Shown: piece by piece, positions 24,625 to 33,143 of the stretch
Layout: every line of letters starts with the position of its first letter
How positions within the stretch are numbered: the first letter of the stretch is position 1
NCBI GenBank assembly: GCA_905182405.1
Contig: CAJJBQ010000001.1
Location: 248,001-312,000, forward strand
Direction: 5' to 3'
Length of the DNA stretch: 64,000 nt
DNA from: Akkermansiaceae bacterium
GTDB lineage: Bacteria > Verrucomicrobiota > Verrucomicrobiia > Verrucomicrobiales > Akkermansiaceae
Program-made: the position numbers and the translations under genes
The notes under the pieces: model-generated
The model's input: the letters and a program-made list of their open reading frames with translations, nothing else
Told to the model about the DNA's origin: nothing
Databases searched by the model: none

Positions 24625-25110
24625 ATGGAAGAAGAAATTGACTATCAATTCGAAGCACGCGTTGTCGAATTCTTCTGTGATGGCGTCCGGATGCTGGGGC
24701 TTCCGAAGTCAGTGGGGGAAATCTACGGCCTCCTCTTTATCTCCCAATCTCCATTGTCCCTTGATGATTTGGTCAATCGGCTCGGAATTAGTAAGGGCTC
24801 CGCTAGCCAGGGATTAAAAATGCTCCGTGAACTTGGCGCGGTGAAAGAAGCGGAGGGAGATAATCTTCGGAGAAGCTATTTTCAGCCTGACGTAGAACTC
24901 AAGCGTCTCGCCCGCGGATTCATCAAGGAGCAGGTTCGCCCTCATCTCGCTAGCGGCGATGGAAAATTGGCGGATCTGAAGCGCATTGTGCGTGAAGCTC
25001 CGGATAGTGAAGGGCGGCAATTTTACCACGAACGGCTTGACCAGCTTGAGCGCTGGTCCAAAAAGGCTCGCGTTGCCCTTCCTCTTCTTCAAAGATTCTT
25101 AGGCAGGTAA
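24625..25110 (+). CDS. GbsR/MarR-type transcriptional regulator
   Basis: 161 residues. A winged helix-turn-helix is visible: SVGEIYGLLFISQSPLSLDD, then LVNRLGISKGSASQGLKMLR, then LGAVKEAEGDNLRRSYF. This is the pattern of the GbsR subgroup of MarR-like regulators. The gene is flanked by two copies of one palindrome and is followed directly (no gap) by a NusG-family gene, so it is very likely the DNA-binding regulator of the EPS locus and of itself. The C-terminal half is helical and charged and may mediate dimerisation. No ligand can be proposed. Confidence 0.85.
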   Translation: MEEEIDYQFEARVVEFFCDGVRMLGLPKSVGEIYGLLFISQSPLSLDDLVNRLGISKGSASQGLKMLRELGAVKEAEGDNLRRSYFQPDVELKRLARGFIKEQVRPHLASGDGKLADLKRIVREAPDSEGRQFYHERLDQLERWSKKARVALPLLQRFLGR

Positions 25111-25680
25111 ATGAAGGAAGAACATCCAGCAGCGTGGTATGTTTTGCGGACGCAAGTGAAACGAGAACGTGTCGCTGCGGCGAATCTTGGCCAATTGGAA
25201 GAAGTCGAAACTTTTCTCCCCCGCATTCGCTACCTAAAAACGACCCGACGGGGTAAAATTTGGTGGGTTGAGGCTCTTTTTCCAGGCTATCTCCTCGCGA
25301 AATTTGATCATTATAACCACTCGCGTTTGGTCACAAGCGTTCATGGAGTCAGTAAGATCGTGGCTTTTGGTAAAAATACTCCCGAAGTGCCCGCTGCATT
25401 TGTTGAGGCTCTTAAAGAGGAGGTTGAAAAATATCAAGATGACGCTGGCGACATCGTGGTCGGATGGAAGCTGTTGGTGGGCCAGGAGGTGGAGATTGGG
25501 GAAGGTCCCTTCAAAGGATTGGAGGGGAAGGTACTTGAAATACGACCTTCTGTTGAGCGTGTTAGCCTACTTTTGGGATTTTTTGGGGAGGAAAAACCTG
25601 TGGAATTATCTCTTTCCAGTTTAATTCTTTCTGGGCAGGACATTCCCCAAGAATTAAAAACTAACACTAAAAATGACTGA
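25111..25680 (+). CDS. NusG-family specialised antiterminator (RfaH/UpxY/LoaP-like)
   Basis: 189 residues starting directly after the regulator stop. The NGN domain shows AAWYVLRTQVKRERVAAANL, VETFLPRIRYLKT and the ALFPGYLLAKFD strand. The C-terminal KOW domain is LVGQEVEIGEGPFKGLEGKV. A NusG paralogue at the head of a polysaccharide locus is the arrangement of RfaH, UpxY and LoaP, which let RNA polymerase read through long operons. The gene lies about 140 bases upstream of an ops-like element. Housekeeping NusG would normally sit next to secE and rplK, which are absent here. Confidence 0.92.
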   Translation: MKEEHPAAWYVLRTQVKRERVAAANLGQLEEVETFLPRIRYLKTTRRGKIWWVEALFPGYLLAKFDHYNHSRLVTSVHGVSKIVAFGKNTPEVPAAFVEALKEEVEKYQDDAGDIVVGWKLLVGQEVEIGEGPFKGLEGKVLEIRPSVERVSLLLGFFGEEKPVELSLSSLILSGQDIPQELKTNTKND

Positions 25681-25684
25681 ATCA

Positions 25685-25702
25685 GTTCATTTTAAATTGA
25701 AC
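25685..25702. promoter_or_regulatory. Second copy of the GTTCATTTTAAATTGAAC operator
   Basis: An exact repeat of the 18-base core found upstream of the regulator gene, located 5 bases after the NusG-paralogue stop and 146 bases before the first biosynthetic gene. It is a good candidate for the site where the GbsR-type protein controls the EPS operon. Confidence 0.75.
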
Positions 25703-25820
25703 TTTTAATCTGAGCGTGTGTCTATCCTCGAGAAAGTTTTCACTCTCACTCTCACTATTTTTCTTCCCTTCTATACCTCAGAATCTTGGTTTCGCTTCCG
25801 TTGAACGGCGATCGACCAAT

Positions 25821-25832
25821 GGCGGCAGCGTG
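25821..25832 (+). promoter_or_regulatory. ops-like element GGCGGCAGCGTG in the EPS leader
   Basis: The sequence differs by one base from the E. coli ops element (GGCGGTAGCGTG) that recruits the NusG paralogue RfaH. It lies 15 bases before the ATG of the first EPS gene and after a pyrimidine-rich leader, and a NusG paralogue is encoded just upstream. A 12-mer with one mismatch can occur by chance, so the position and context carry the argument. Confidence 0.5.
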
Positions 25833-25847
25833 GGAGCCCCTTAAACT

Positions 25848-26783
25848 ATGAAAATATTCATCGCAGGACATCGCGGCATGGTTGGCTCCGCCCTAGTTCG
25901 GGAAGCAAACCAGCGAGGAAATCACGAAGTGTTGACCGCAACAAGGAACGAACTGAATCTCCTCGACCAAAAGGCTGTTCTGTCTTGGCTCCATGAGAAC
26001 AAGCCGGACCAAGTGATCATCGCCGCGGCAAAGGTTGGCGGAATCCATGCAAATTCAACCTATCCGGCTGAGTTTATCTACGAGAACCTTGCAATCGCTT
26101 CCAATCTCATCGAAGGGTCCCGGCAAGCGGGGGTGAATAGGGTTCTGTTCTTGGGGAGCTCGTGTATTTATCCCAAAATGGCTCCCCAGCCGATGCCCGA
26201 AGATTGCCTTCTTTCTAGTCCCCTTGAGTTGACCAATGAAGCCTATGCGGTCGCCAAAATCGCCGGCCTGAAAATGTGCCAGCACTATCGTGCGCAATAT
26301 GGCCTGATGTATCACTCGGCCATGCCCACTAATCTCTATGGCCCGGGCGACAACTACCACCCGGAGAATTCCCACGTCATTCCCGGCATGATCCGCAGAT
26401 TCCATGAAGCGAAAGAACGAGGCGACCAAACAGTAACGATCTGGGGGAGTGGAACTCCTAAACGTGAATTTCTCCATACCGATGACCTTGCCGCCGCCTG
26501 CTTTCATCTCATGACTCTTGAGAATCCCCCGGACTGGGCAAACGTCGGAGTGGGGCAGGATCTCACGATCTTTGAACTCGCTGATCTTATCGCAAAAACG
26601 GTTGGATTCGCAGGCGAGATTTTGACGGACCCCTCAAAGCCAGACGGCACTCCTCGGAAACTTCTCGATATCTCAACAATCAAAGAAACCGGCTGGGCTC
26701 CCCAAGTCGACTTCTCTGAAGGTCTCGCGGCAGCCTACCGAGATTTCCTGTCTACCCTCGACCAAGGAACAGCACGTCTTTAA
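25848..26783 (+). CDS. fcl: GDP-L-fucose synthase
   Basis: 311 residues of the extended SDR family. It has the NAD(P) motif [13 protein letters not shown], the [18 protein letters not shown] segment typical of Fcl/Wca[17 protein letters not shown], and the YxxxK pair in [13 protein letters not shown]. It converts GDP-4-keto-6-deoxymannose to GDP-L-fucose, working after gmd, the next gene. It is the first structural gene of the EPS operon. Confidence 0.95.
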   Translation: MKIFIAGHRGMVGSALVREANQRGNHEVLTATRNELNLLDQKAVLSWLHENKPDQVIIAAAKVGGIHANSTYPAEFIYENLAIASNLIEGSRQAGVNRVLFLGSSCIYPKMAPQPMPEDCLLSSPLELTNEAYAVAKIAGLKMCQHYRAQYGLMYHSAMPTNLYGPGDNYHPENSHVIPGMIRRFHEAKERGDQTVTIWGSGTPKREFLHTDDLAAACFHLMTLENPPDWANVGVGQDLTIFELADLIAKTVGFAGEILTDPSKPDGTPRKLLDISTIKETGWAPQVDFSEGLAAAYRDFLSTLDQGTARL

Positions 26784-26804
26784 TTAATCTTCCAACAGAC
26801 TACT

Positions 26805-27920
26805 ATGAAAAAAGCTCTCATTACGGGTATCACGGGCCAAGATGGCTCTTATCTCGCCGAATTACTTCTTGAAAAGGGATACGAAGTTCATGGCATCAAG
26901 CGCCGAGCCTCTTCGTTCAATACTGAACGGATCGATCATATTTATGAGGATCCGCATATTGAAAGTGCGCGCCTAAAGCTCCATTATGGTGACCTCACGG
27001 ATACCTCGAACCTTACTCGTCTCATCAGCGAGATTCAACCGGACGAAGTTTACAACTTGGGGGCTCAATCTCACGTTGCGGTTTCATTTGAATCACCGGA
27101 ATATACCGCCGATGTGGACGGCATTGGAGCGTTGCGCATTCTAGAGGCAATTCGCTTCCTGGGTTTTGAGAAAAAGACTCGTTTCTACCAAGCTTCCACT
27201 TCAGAGCTCTTCGGTTTGGTCCAAGAGACCCCACAAAAGGAAACGACTCCCTTTTACCCACGTTCTCCCTACGCCGTTGCCAAGATGTATGCTTATTGGA
27301 TTACGGTGAACTACCGCGAGTCCTACGGTATGTATGCTTGTAATGGAATCCTCTTCAATCACGAGTCACCCCGCCGCGGAGAAACATTTGTGACACGTAA
27401 AATCACGCGTGCCATCGCAAATATTTCCCAAGGTTTGGAGAAATGTCTCTTCCTTGGAAACATGGATGCCCTCCGCGATTGGGGACACGCAAAAGACTAC
27501 GTCCGCATGCAGTGGATGATGCTCCAGCAGGAGGAAGCAAAGGATTTTGTGATCGCCACCGGGAAACAAATTTCGGTGCGTGAATTCGTCACTCTGTCGG
27601 CGAAAGAAGCGGGGATCGAGCTTTCCTATACAGGTGAGGGAGTGGATGAGATTGCTACTGTCTCTGCCGTCGATTCCGAAAAATCACCATCAGTAAAAGT
27701 GGGAGACGTGATCGTCAAAGTTGACCCACGCTATTTCCGACCTGCCGAAGTGGAAACGCTTCTGGGTGATCCATCAAAGGCGAAGAATGAACTGGGCTGG
27801 ATTCCTGAAATTACCGTCGAAGAAATGTGCTCCGAAATGGTGGCCAATGATATCGAAGTTGCGAAGCAACATGCCCTTCTTAAATTGCATGGACATTCCG
27901 TCTCTGTCAGCCGCGAGTGA
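26805..27920 (+). CDS. gmd: GDP-mannose 4,6-dehydratase
   Basis: 371 residues. It shows [65 protein letters not shown] and [12 protein letters not shown], all characteristic of Gmd. The enzyme makes GDP-4-keto-6-deoxymannose, the substrate of Fcl. It is slightly longer than many family members because of a segment around residues 285-310. The stop overlaps the GTG of the next gene. Confidence 0.96.
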   Translation: MKKALITGITGQDGSYLAELLLEKGYEVHGIKRRASSFNTERIDHIYEDPHIESARLKLHYGDLTDTSNLTRLISEIQPDEVYNLGAQSHVAVSFESPEYTADVDGIGALRILEAIRFLGFEKKTRFYQASTSELFGLVQETPQKETTPFYPRSPYAVAKMYAYWITVNYRESYGMYACNGILFNHESPRRGETFVTRKITRAIANISQGLEKCLFLGNMDALRDWGHAKDYVRMQWMMLQQEEAKDFVIATGKQISVREFVTLSAKEAGIELSYTGEGVDEIATVSAVDSEKSPSVKVGDVIVKVDPRYFRPAEVETLLGDPSKAKNELGWIPEITVEEMCSEMVANDIEVAKQHALLKLHGHSVSVSRE

Positions 27921-28672
27921 ACGATCTTCCGACACGTCTTGTTCTCGGCTTTTCTGTGGCCATGACGAACTATCAAGGAGCCGTCGCTTGGATTACCGAG
28001 CGAGGACTCGCGCGGGATCGTGCCTATGCCGTTGAGGCGGCGAACACTCATGTCCTTGCTCTCGGACGACACGATCCGTCGTTTGGGGACGCAATGCGAA
28101 AGTTCGATCTGATCTGCCCCGATGGCATGCCTCTCATCTGGACGGTCAACGCTCAGCTTCCTGAGGAAGAAAAACTGACCGATCGGGTCTATGGACCCAA
28201 CTTGATGCTTCATGTTTTGAAAGCGACCGAGGGTGCTCTGGGACAGTCTCACTTCTTTCTTGGGGGACAACAAAGCACTCTTGATAAACTTTCGAAACGA
28301 TTTGAGGCCAATGAAATTGCGGGAATCTATTCGCCCCCTTTCGGAGATTGGCCGAAAGATGAGCACAAAAAGATTGTTGAGTTGATCCGCGACTCAGGTG
28401 CCAAATATGTTTGGGTAGGGCTTGGATGCCCAAAACAAGAGACATGGATTGCGCGGCATCTTGATGACTTGCCGCCTGCAGTCTATTTCGGGATTGGTGC
28501 TGCTTTTGCCTTCCATGCGGGTGAGGTGAAACAGGCCCCGGCCCTCTTCCAAAAGACTGGGATGGAGTGGCTCTTCCGGCTTCTTGCCGAACCCAGACGA
28601 CTTTGGAAGCGTTATGCGGTCTACAACAGCCTCTTTCTCTACTATACTATCAAAGATAAGCTTTTAAGCTGA
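27917..28672 (+). CDS. WecG/TagA/CpsF-family glycosyltransferase
   Basis: 251 residues from GTG 27917, overlapping the gmd stop. GT26 features: an early [12 protein letters not shown] segment, [14 protein letters not shown], the [13 protein letters not shown] motif, [12 protein letters not shown], and [14 protein letters not shown] towards the end. These enzymes transfer a hexosamine or uronic acid to a lipid-linked acceptor at the inner membrane, usually as the second step of polymer assembly. Confidence 0.92.
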   Translation: MNDLPTRLVLGFSVAMTNYQGAVAWITERGLARDRAYAVEAANTHVLALGRHDPSFGDAMRKFDLICPDGMPLIWTVNAQLPEEEKLTDRVYGPNLMLHVLKATEGALGQSHFFLGGQQSTLDKLSKRFEANEIAGIYSPPFGDWPKDEHKKIVELIRDSGAKYVWVGLGCPKQETWIARHLDDLPPAVYFGIGAAFAFHAGEVKQAPALFQKTGMEWLFRLLAEPRRLWKRYAVYNSLFLYYTIKDKLLS

Positions 28673-28720
28673 CGATGGTGGGGCGAACTGATCTCAACGA
28701 TTATTTCCTACAGTTAAACT

Positions 28721-30154
28721 ATGCTTTTCACGACAATTGAATTTGCAATGCTGGTAGCAATTGCTTTTTCAATTTTCTACCTTGTAAGAGGTGTTTTTGC
28801 CCAGGTTGGGATTCTCCTGATTGCCAGCATTGTCTTTTATGCATTTTCCTCACCTTGGCTTACTCTGCTTCTACTGGCGTCGGCAATCTTCACGAGTTGG
28901 TCCAGCTATGAAATTAATCAAGCTGATACAGCAAAGAAGCGAAAAATAATCGCCTGTGTTGGCGTGATGCTCAATATTTTTGTCCTCGTCTTTTTCAAGT
29001 ATGCCGGATTACTTGTGAGATCTTTGGAAAATTTGACCGGCGCTTCACTCTCAGGTGCGGAATGGCTCGTCATGCTTCCGCTTCCTATCGGGATTTCATT
29101 TTATACCTTTCAAGGAATCAGTATGCTGATTGATACGTTTCGTGATTCCCGGAACTCTCAGGAGGCGAGCGAAGTTTATCGATCTGGACAGTCACTTGGA
29201 GAATCACTTTATTATGGATCATTCTACGTCATCTTCTTTCCCCAGTTGGTAGCCGGACCTGTCGTAAAGGCAAAAGACTTCTTTCCTCAGATCAAAGTAA
29301 AATCGATATCCCAGATTAATTGGCGACTCGTTACTCATAGTCTTGTCGTCGGCTTTTTCCTAAAGCTAGTTATTGCGAATAATCTTCAAAACCAAACATT
29401 CTGGATCAAATATCCCTATATTATTGGGATGTCAGCTGACCGGGCTTGGACTCTTTTGATTGGATATTCTTGTCAGATCTTTGCCGACTTCGCTGGCTAT
29501 TCCTTGATTGCGATTGGAATTGCCGCTTTGTTTGGATATCGCTTACCGGACAACTTTAACTACCCGTATCTCTCAGCTTCAATTGCAGAGTTTTGGCGGC
29601 GATGGCATATTTCGCTGTCTTCTTGGTTGAAGGATTACCTTTATATTCCGTTGGGTGGAAATCGCAAAGGTTCGTTTCGCACCTATCTCCATCTTCTCAT
29701 AGTAATGGTTTTGGGGGGGCTTTGGCACGGAGCGGCATGGAGTTATCTCATTTGGGGTGCGTATCACGGGCTGTTGCTGGGAGTCGAGCGTGCGACTGGT
29801 CTAGCAAGCGCTCGTAAAGGTATGGTTCCGGGTATGCTTGGAACGTGGACGAGGTATGTGGTCATATTTCTACTTGTGAGCCTTGGTTGGAGCTTCTTTA
29901 AACTACCCGATATTACCCATGCCGGACTCTTCATCTCACAAGCCTTTACGGCTTGGGAAAGCAGTGTGGCCCAGAAAAAGGAAGTGATCGTCGTGGCAAC
30001 CTACTGCCTACCGGTTTTACTTTACCACCTTAATTATAAACTGAAATTCACGAAGACCAGGCCATACTTGGTTCCGGTCGCATATGGGGTAATGCTCTAT
30101 GCAATCGTGGTGAACGGTGCTTCTGCTGATGCATTCATCTACTTCCAGTTCTAG
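28721..30154 (+). CDS. MBOAT-family O-acyltransferase
   Basis: 477 residues with at least nine hydrophobic segments. The AlgI/DltB-type core is clear: PLPIGISFYTFQGISMLID, FFPQLVAGPVVKAKDFFPQ, EFWRRWHISLSSWLKDYLYIPLGG (read in parts) and LGGLWHGAAWSYLIWGAYHG, which holds the catalytic His. It moves acyl groups across or within the inner membrane onto polysaccharide, normally with an SGNH-type partner, as here with the next gene. The 3' ends overlap by 38 bases. Confidence 0.93.
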   Translation: MLFTTIEFAMLVAIAFSIFYLVRGVFAQVGILLIASIVFYAFSSPWLTLLLLASAIFTSWSSYEINQADTAKKRKIIACVGVMLNIFVLVFFKYAGLLVRSLENLTGASLSGAEWLVMLPLPIGISFYTFQGISMLIDTFRDSRNSQEASEVYRSGQSLGESLYYGSFYVIFFPQLVAGPVVKAKDFFPQIKVKSISQINWRLVTHSLVVGFFLKLVIANNLQNQTFWIKYPYIIGMSADRAWTLLIGYSCQIFADFAGYSLIAIGIAALFGYRLPDNFNYPYLSASIAEFWRRWHISLSSWLKDYLYIPLGGNRKGSFRTYLHLLIVMVLGGLWHGAAWSYLIWGAYHGLLLGVERATGLASARKGMVPGMLGTWTRYVVIFLLVSLGWSFFKLPDITHAGLFISQAFTAWESSVAQKKEVIVVATYCLPVLLYHLNYKLKFTKTRPYLVPVAYGVMLYAIVVNGASADAFIYFQF

Positions 30155-31025
30155 CTCCGATAAGATATCGATAAGATCTATTTTGATCATATCGGTGGGG
30201 ACTTTCCTGATAATTTCGGTTCTTCATCTGGCTTATCTCAGCACTGCTGGAAAAGCCCGCTACAAAGCCGAGAGTCAAGAAGTAGAAAACAGGGTGCGGA
30301 TAGAAGATTTTCTTTATGAGAACCACTCGGCGAAAATTGGTGTCATTGTTGGAACCTCATTATCTGCCAACGTCCATCATCCTGATCTCGTCAATCTCTC
30401 ATTTCGAGGGGGATCAGCATTAACGGCGCTCGAAATACTTTGCATTGCCGAGCAACTCCCGGAGACGATTCTCATTGAAGCTAACCTTCTCTATCAGCCT
30501 GTAGATCGAGAGATGGTTGAGAAATTTGAATCAGATCAAAGAGTGACTTTTCCTATGCTACAAGATCGCTATCGGCCAATGAGTCTTTTGCTCGGGGCAA
30601 TTAAAGGAAAAAGTGAGAATCGAGATCCTTCCGTGAATCTTCAGTCATCGAGAAAGTTAAATGCAACCACCAAAGCGAAGAAACTTCCCGTTCATCTAGC
30701 ATCTGCGGCGGTTCGGCTTTCCAGTGAAGAATTGACAACGGCACTCGCACTGGTTCAAGAGAATGTTGAGAAGTTGGAAGGTCTTGGATCCCGGGTGATA
30801 TTTTACCTGACTCCGATTGATGCCGAAGTGGTCGGACAACCCCGTCACCAGCAGTGGAGGAAATCTTTTGTCGAAGCATTTCCCAACCGCTCTGTGGAAC
30901 ACTTGGCGATCAGTGATGAATCGACTTCGGACGGGATCCATCTTTGCTTGGAAGGCAACCTGGAGATGGGGGAGCAGTTGGGCCTTCTTGCTGGAATTCC
31001 TATCGAGAAAAATCGGGGGAAATAA
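30117..31025 (+). CDS. SGNH/AlgX-like partner of the MBOAT acyltransferase
   Basis: About 302 residues with one N-terminal membrane helix (ILIISVGTFLIISVLHLAYL) and an extracytoplasmic rest. GVIVGTSLSANVHHPDLVNL resembles the first (GDSL-like) block, and SDGIHLCLEGNLEMG resembles the last (DxxH) block of SGNH hydrolases. Pairs of MBOAT plus SGNH-like protein O-acetylate alginate, cellulose and other polymers. The GTG at 30117 overlaps the acyltransferase gene; the ATG at 30129 is another possible start. Family membership is inferred from motif plus context. Confidence 0.65.
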   Translation: MLLLMHSSTSSSSSDKISIRSILIISVGTFLIISVLHLAYLSTAGKARYKAESQEVENRVRIEDFLYENHSAKIGVIVGTSLSANVHHPDLVNLSFRGGSALTALEILCIAEQLPETILIEANLLYQPVDREMVEKFESDQRVTFPMLQDRYRPMSLLLGAIKGKSENRDPSVNLQSSRKLNATTKAKKLPVHLASAAVRLSSEELTTALALVQENVEKLEGLGSRVIFYLTPIDAEVVGQPRHQQWRKSFVEAFPNRSVEHLAISDESTSDGIHLCLEGNLEMGEQLGLLAGIPIEKNRGK

Positions 31026-31270
31026 AGCTCCTGGAGGCCCATTGAATGGACCGTCTGAAAAAGCTTCGTCACGCTACCAAATCAGTTGACTCTTAGGAAA
31101 AACGACGATCCGGTGAAGCGAAGTAAGCGAGAACTTTCGGGAAGTGCGTATTCTTTGGCTTTACTGCCTCCTCTGCGAATCTCGTTGCCTTCTAGGGTGC
31201 TTAATGTCCCCCACTCCATACTTCCTTAATATCTCTTGTAGAAAGCGAAAATCCCCGAATCTCCCCGCCA

Positions 31271-31870
31271 ATGTGCCAAGAAAATATACATACTCAATTC
31301 CACCGTTTTGTCTCGCTTGCCGAAAAAGAAGAGTTGTTGGGCCAAAAAGGTCACGTTCTTTGGCTCTATGGATTAAGTGGGTCAGGGAAATCAACCATTG
31401 CCGCCGCTCTTGAACGTAATCTCCATGAAGCGGGACGCTTTTCGATCATTCTTGACGGGGATAATTTCCGCCACGGACTAAATTTCGACCTTGGCTTTAG
31501 TGACGAGGATCGCTCCGAAAATATCCGGAGAGTCGCTGAGGTGGCCAAGATGCTTTCCGATCAAGGAATCATTGTTATAGTGAGCGTAATCACTCCCAAG
31601 AACGCTCTCCGGACTCTCGCTCGCAAAATCGTGGGTCCATCCTTTCGGGATGTCTTTATTCAGGCCTCCTTTGAGACTTGCGCCCAACGAGATCCAAAGG
31701 GGCTCTATGCCAAGGTCGCTGCCGGTGAAATCAAGCAATTCACAGGCAAGGATAGTGGCTTTGAGGAACCTTCAAACCCCGAACTTCAGATCGATACCGA
31801 GACGAACTCTTCCGTCCAAGCGGTCGCCCAACTCCTCAAGCTTCTCAGGGGTGCCGGACAGAACAGTTAA
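31271..31870 (+). CDS. cysC: Adenylyl-sulfate (APS) kinase
   Basis: 199 residues. The Walker A loop GLSGSGKSTIAAALE, ILDGDNFRHGLNFDLGFS, DRSENIRRVAEVAKML and the segment DVFIQASFETCAQRDPKGLY are standard for CysC. It phosphorylates APS to PAPS, the sulfate donor of sulfotransferases. It lies in a polysaccharide locus together with cysD and cysN rather than with sulfite reductase genes, which argues for polymer sulfation rather than cysteine synthesis. Confidence 0.95.
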   Translation: MCQENIHTQFHRFVSLAEKEELLGQKGHVLWLYGLSGSGKSTIAAALERNLHEAGRFSIILDGDNFRHGLNFDLGFSDEDRSENIRRVAEVAKMLSDQGIIVIVSVITPKNALRTLARKIVGPSFRDVFIQASFETCAQRDPKGLYAKVAAGEIKQFTGKDSGFEEPSNPELQIDTETNSSVQAVAQLLKLLRGAGQNS

Positions 31871-32201
31871 GACTGATTAATTGGACCATTGGAGAGCTTT
31901 GCGGCGTTGGGTGGCGAGAATGGGTTTGCGGGCTTGCTAGGCAGCTTCAAATTTAGGGCCAAAAATTTGGCAACGAACTCCCAAGAAAGCGTTGGTTCCG
32001 GGGTTGCTCTTGAACATACCAGATTGCTTCACGCGCCGTCCGACGGGGGTCTTACACCCTACTTCAATGATTTCGCTGCCGATAAAATTGACCTGCGCTT
32101 GCTCCTCAAGTTAGAGTAACAAAGTGCTTGCCTGATTGGTCTCACTCAATTAATCGTCGCTCAGGTCAATACATGACTAACATGAGTGACTTACTCAGCT
32201 A
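31871..32201. other. Interval between cysC and cysD without a recognised gene
   Basis: A 76-codon TTG-started frame (31889-32119) encodes an unrecognised peptide (ESFAALGGENGFAGLLGSF and on) and could be a relic. Just before cysD there is a small inverted repeat, TGAGT/ACTCA (32183-32197), five bases upstream of the ATG. No terminator or known riboswitch was seen. Confidence 0.3.
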
Positions 32202-33107
32202 ATGTCCAATTACAATCTTAGCCACCTCGATCAGCTTGAGGCCGAAGCCATCTTCATCCTCCGTGAAACAGCGGCCCAGTTTGAAGATCCGGGTTTGTTA
32301 TTTTCGGCAGGAAAGGACTCCATAGTCATGGCCCACTTGGCCAGGAAGGCATTCTACCCTTCAAAGATCCCCTTTCCCTTGGTCCATGTGGATACCGGCC
32401 ATAACTTCCCTGAAACAATTGAGTTTCGAGATGCCTACGCTGAAAAAATCGGAGCCCGGCTCATTGTTGGCCTCGTCCAGGATTCAATCGACCGTGGAAC
32501 AGCAGTCGAGGAGACGGGGCTTAATGCTTCCCGAAACAAACTGCAAACGGTCACGCTGCTAGAGACCATCGAGGAACAGCAATACGACGCGGTTCTGGGT
32601 GGCGGAAGAAGGGACGAAGAGAAAGCCCGCGCGAAAGAGCGATTCTTTTCCCACCGAAACGATTTTGGTGAATGGGACCCAAAAAATCAACGTCCGGAAC
32701 TTTGGAACCTTTTCAACGGAAGGAGACAACCAGGGGAGCATTTTCGCGTCTTTCCACTCTCCAACTTTACCGAGATGGACGTCTGGATGTATATGAAGCA
32801 AGAGGAAATTGAACTTCCGAGCCTCTATTACGCTCACGAGCGCGACACCATCACGAGAAACGGAGTGATCCTTGCGGTTTCAAAATTCGTGGAGCCGCGG
32901 GACGGGGAAGTCGTTGAGCGCAAAATGATCCGATTCCGTACCATGGGAGATGCGACGATTACCGGAGCGATAGAATCCAGCGCCGACACCATGGAAAAAA
33001 TCATCGAAGAAGTCGCGGCAGCCCGCCAAACCGAAAGGGGAAATCGGGCAGACGATAAGCGATCCGAAACAGCGATGGAAGATCGCAAAAAAGAGGGATA
33101 CTTTTAG
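32202..33107 (+). CDS. cysD: Sulfate adenylyltransferase subunit 2
   Basis: 301 residues. The PP-loop LLFSAGKDSIVMAHLARKAF, VHVDTGHNFPETIEFRD, GGGRRDEEKARAKERFFS and the REFxxx-like end (KKEGYF) are classic CysD. With the GTPase CysN it forms APS from ATP and sulfate. In most genomes cysD and cysN are adjacent; here a secreted unknown protein is encoded between them. Confidence 0.96.
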   Translation: MSNYNLSHLDQLEAEAIFILRETAAQFEDPGLLFSAGKDSIVMAHLARKAFYPSKIPFPLVHVDTGHNFPETIEFRDAYAEKIGARLIVGLVQDSIDRGTAVEETGLNASRNKLQTVTLLETIEEQQYDAVLGGGRRDEEKARAKERFFSHRNDFGEWDPKNQRPELWNLFNGRRQPGEHFRVFPLSNFTEMDVWMYMKQEEIELPSLYYAHERDTITRNGVILAVSKFVEPRDGEVVERKMIRFRTMGDATITGAIESSADTMEKIIEEVAAARQTERGNRADDKRSETAMEDRKKEGYF

Positions 33108-33143
33108 ATAAACACGGAAACCCCATCACTCTCATTCGCGCCC

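Noticed and set aside
25111..25680. Housekeeping nusG
   Set aside because: No secE or rplK/rplA neighbours; the context at the head of an EPS locus indicates a specialised paralogue.
31889..32119. 76-residue TTG-started gene
   Set aside because: No recognisable family, weak start codon and no ribosome-binding site evident; mentioned only as content of the interval.
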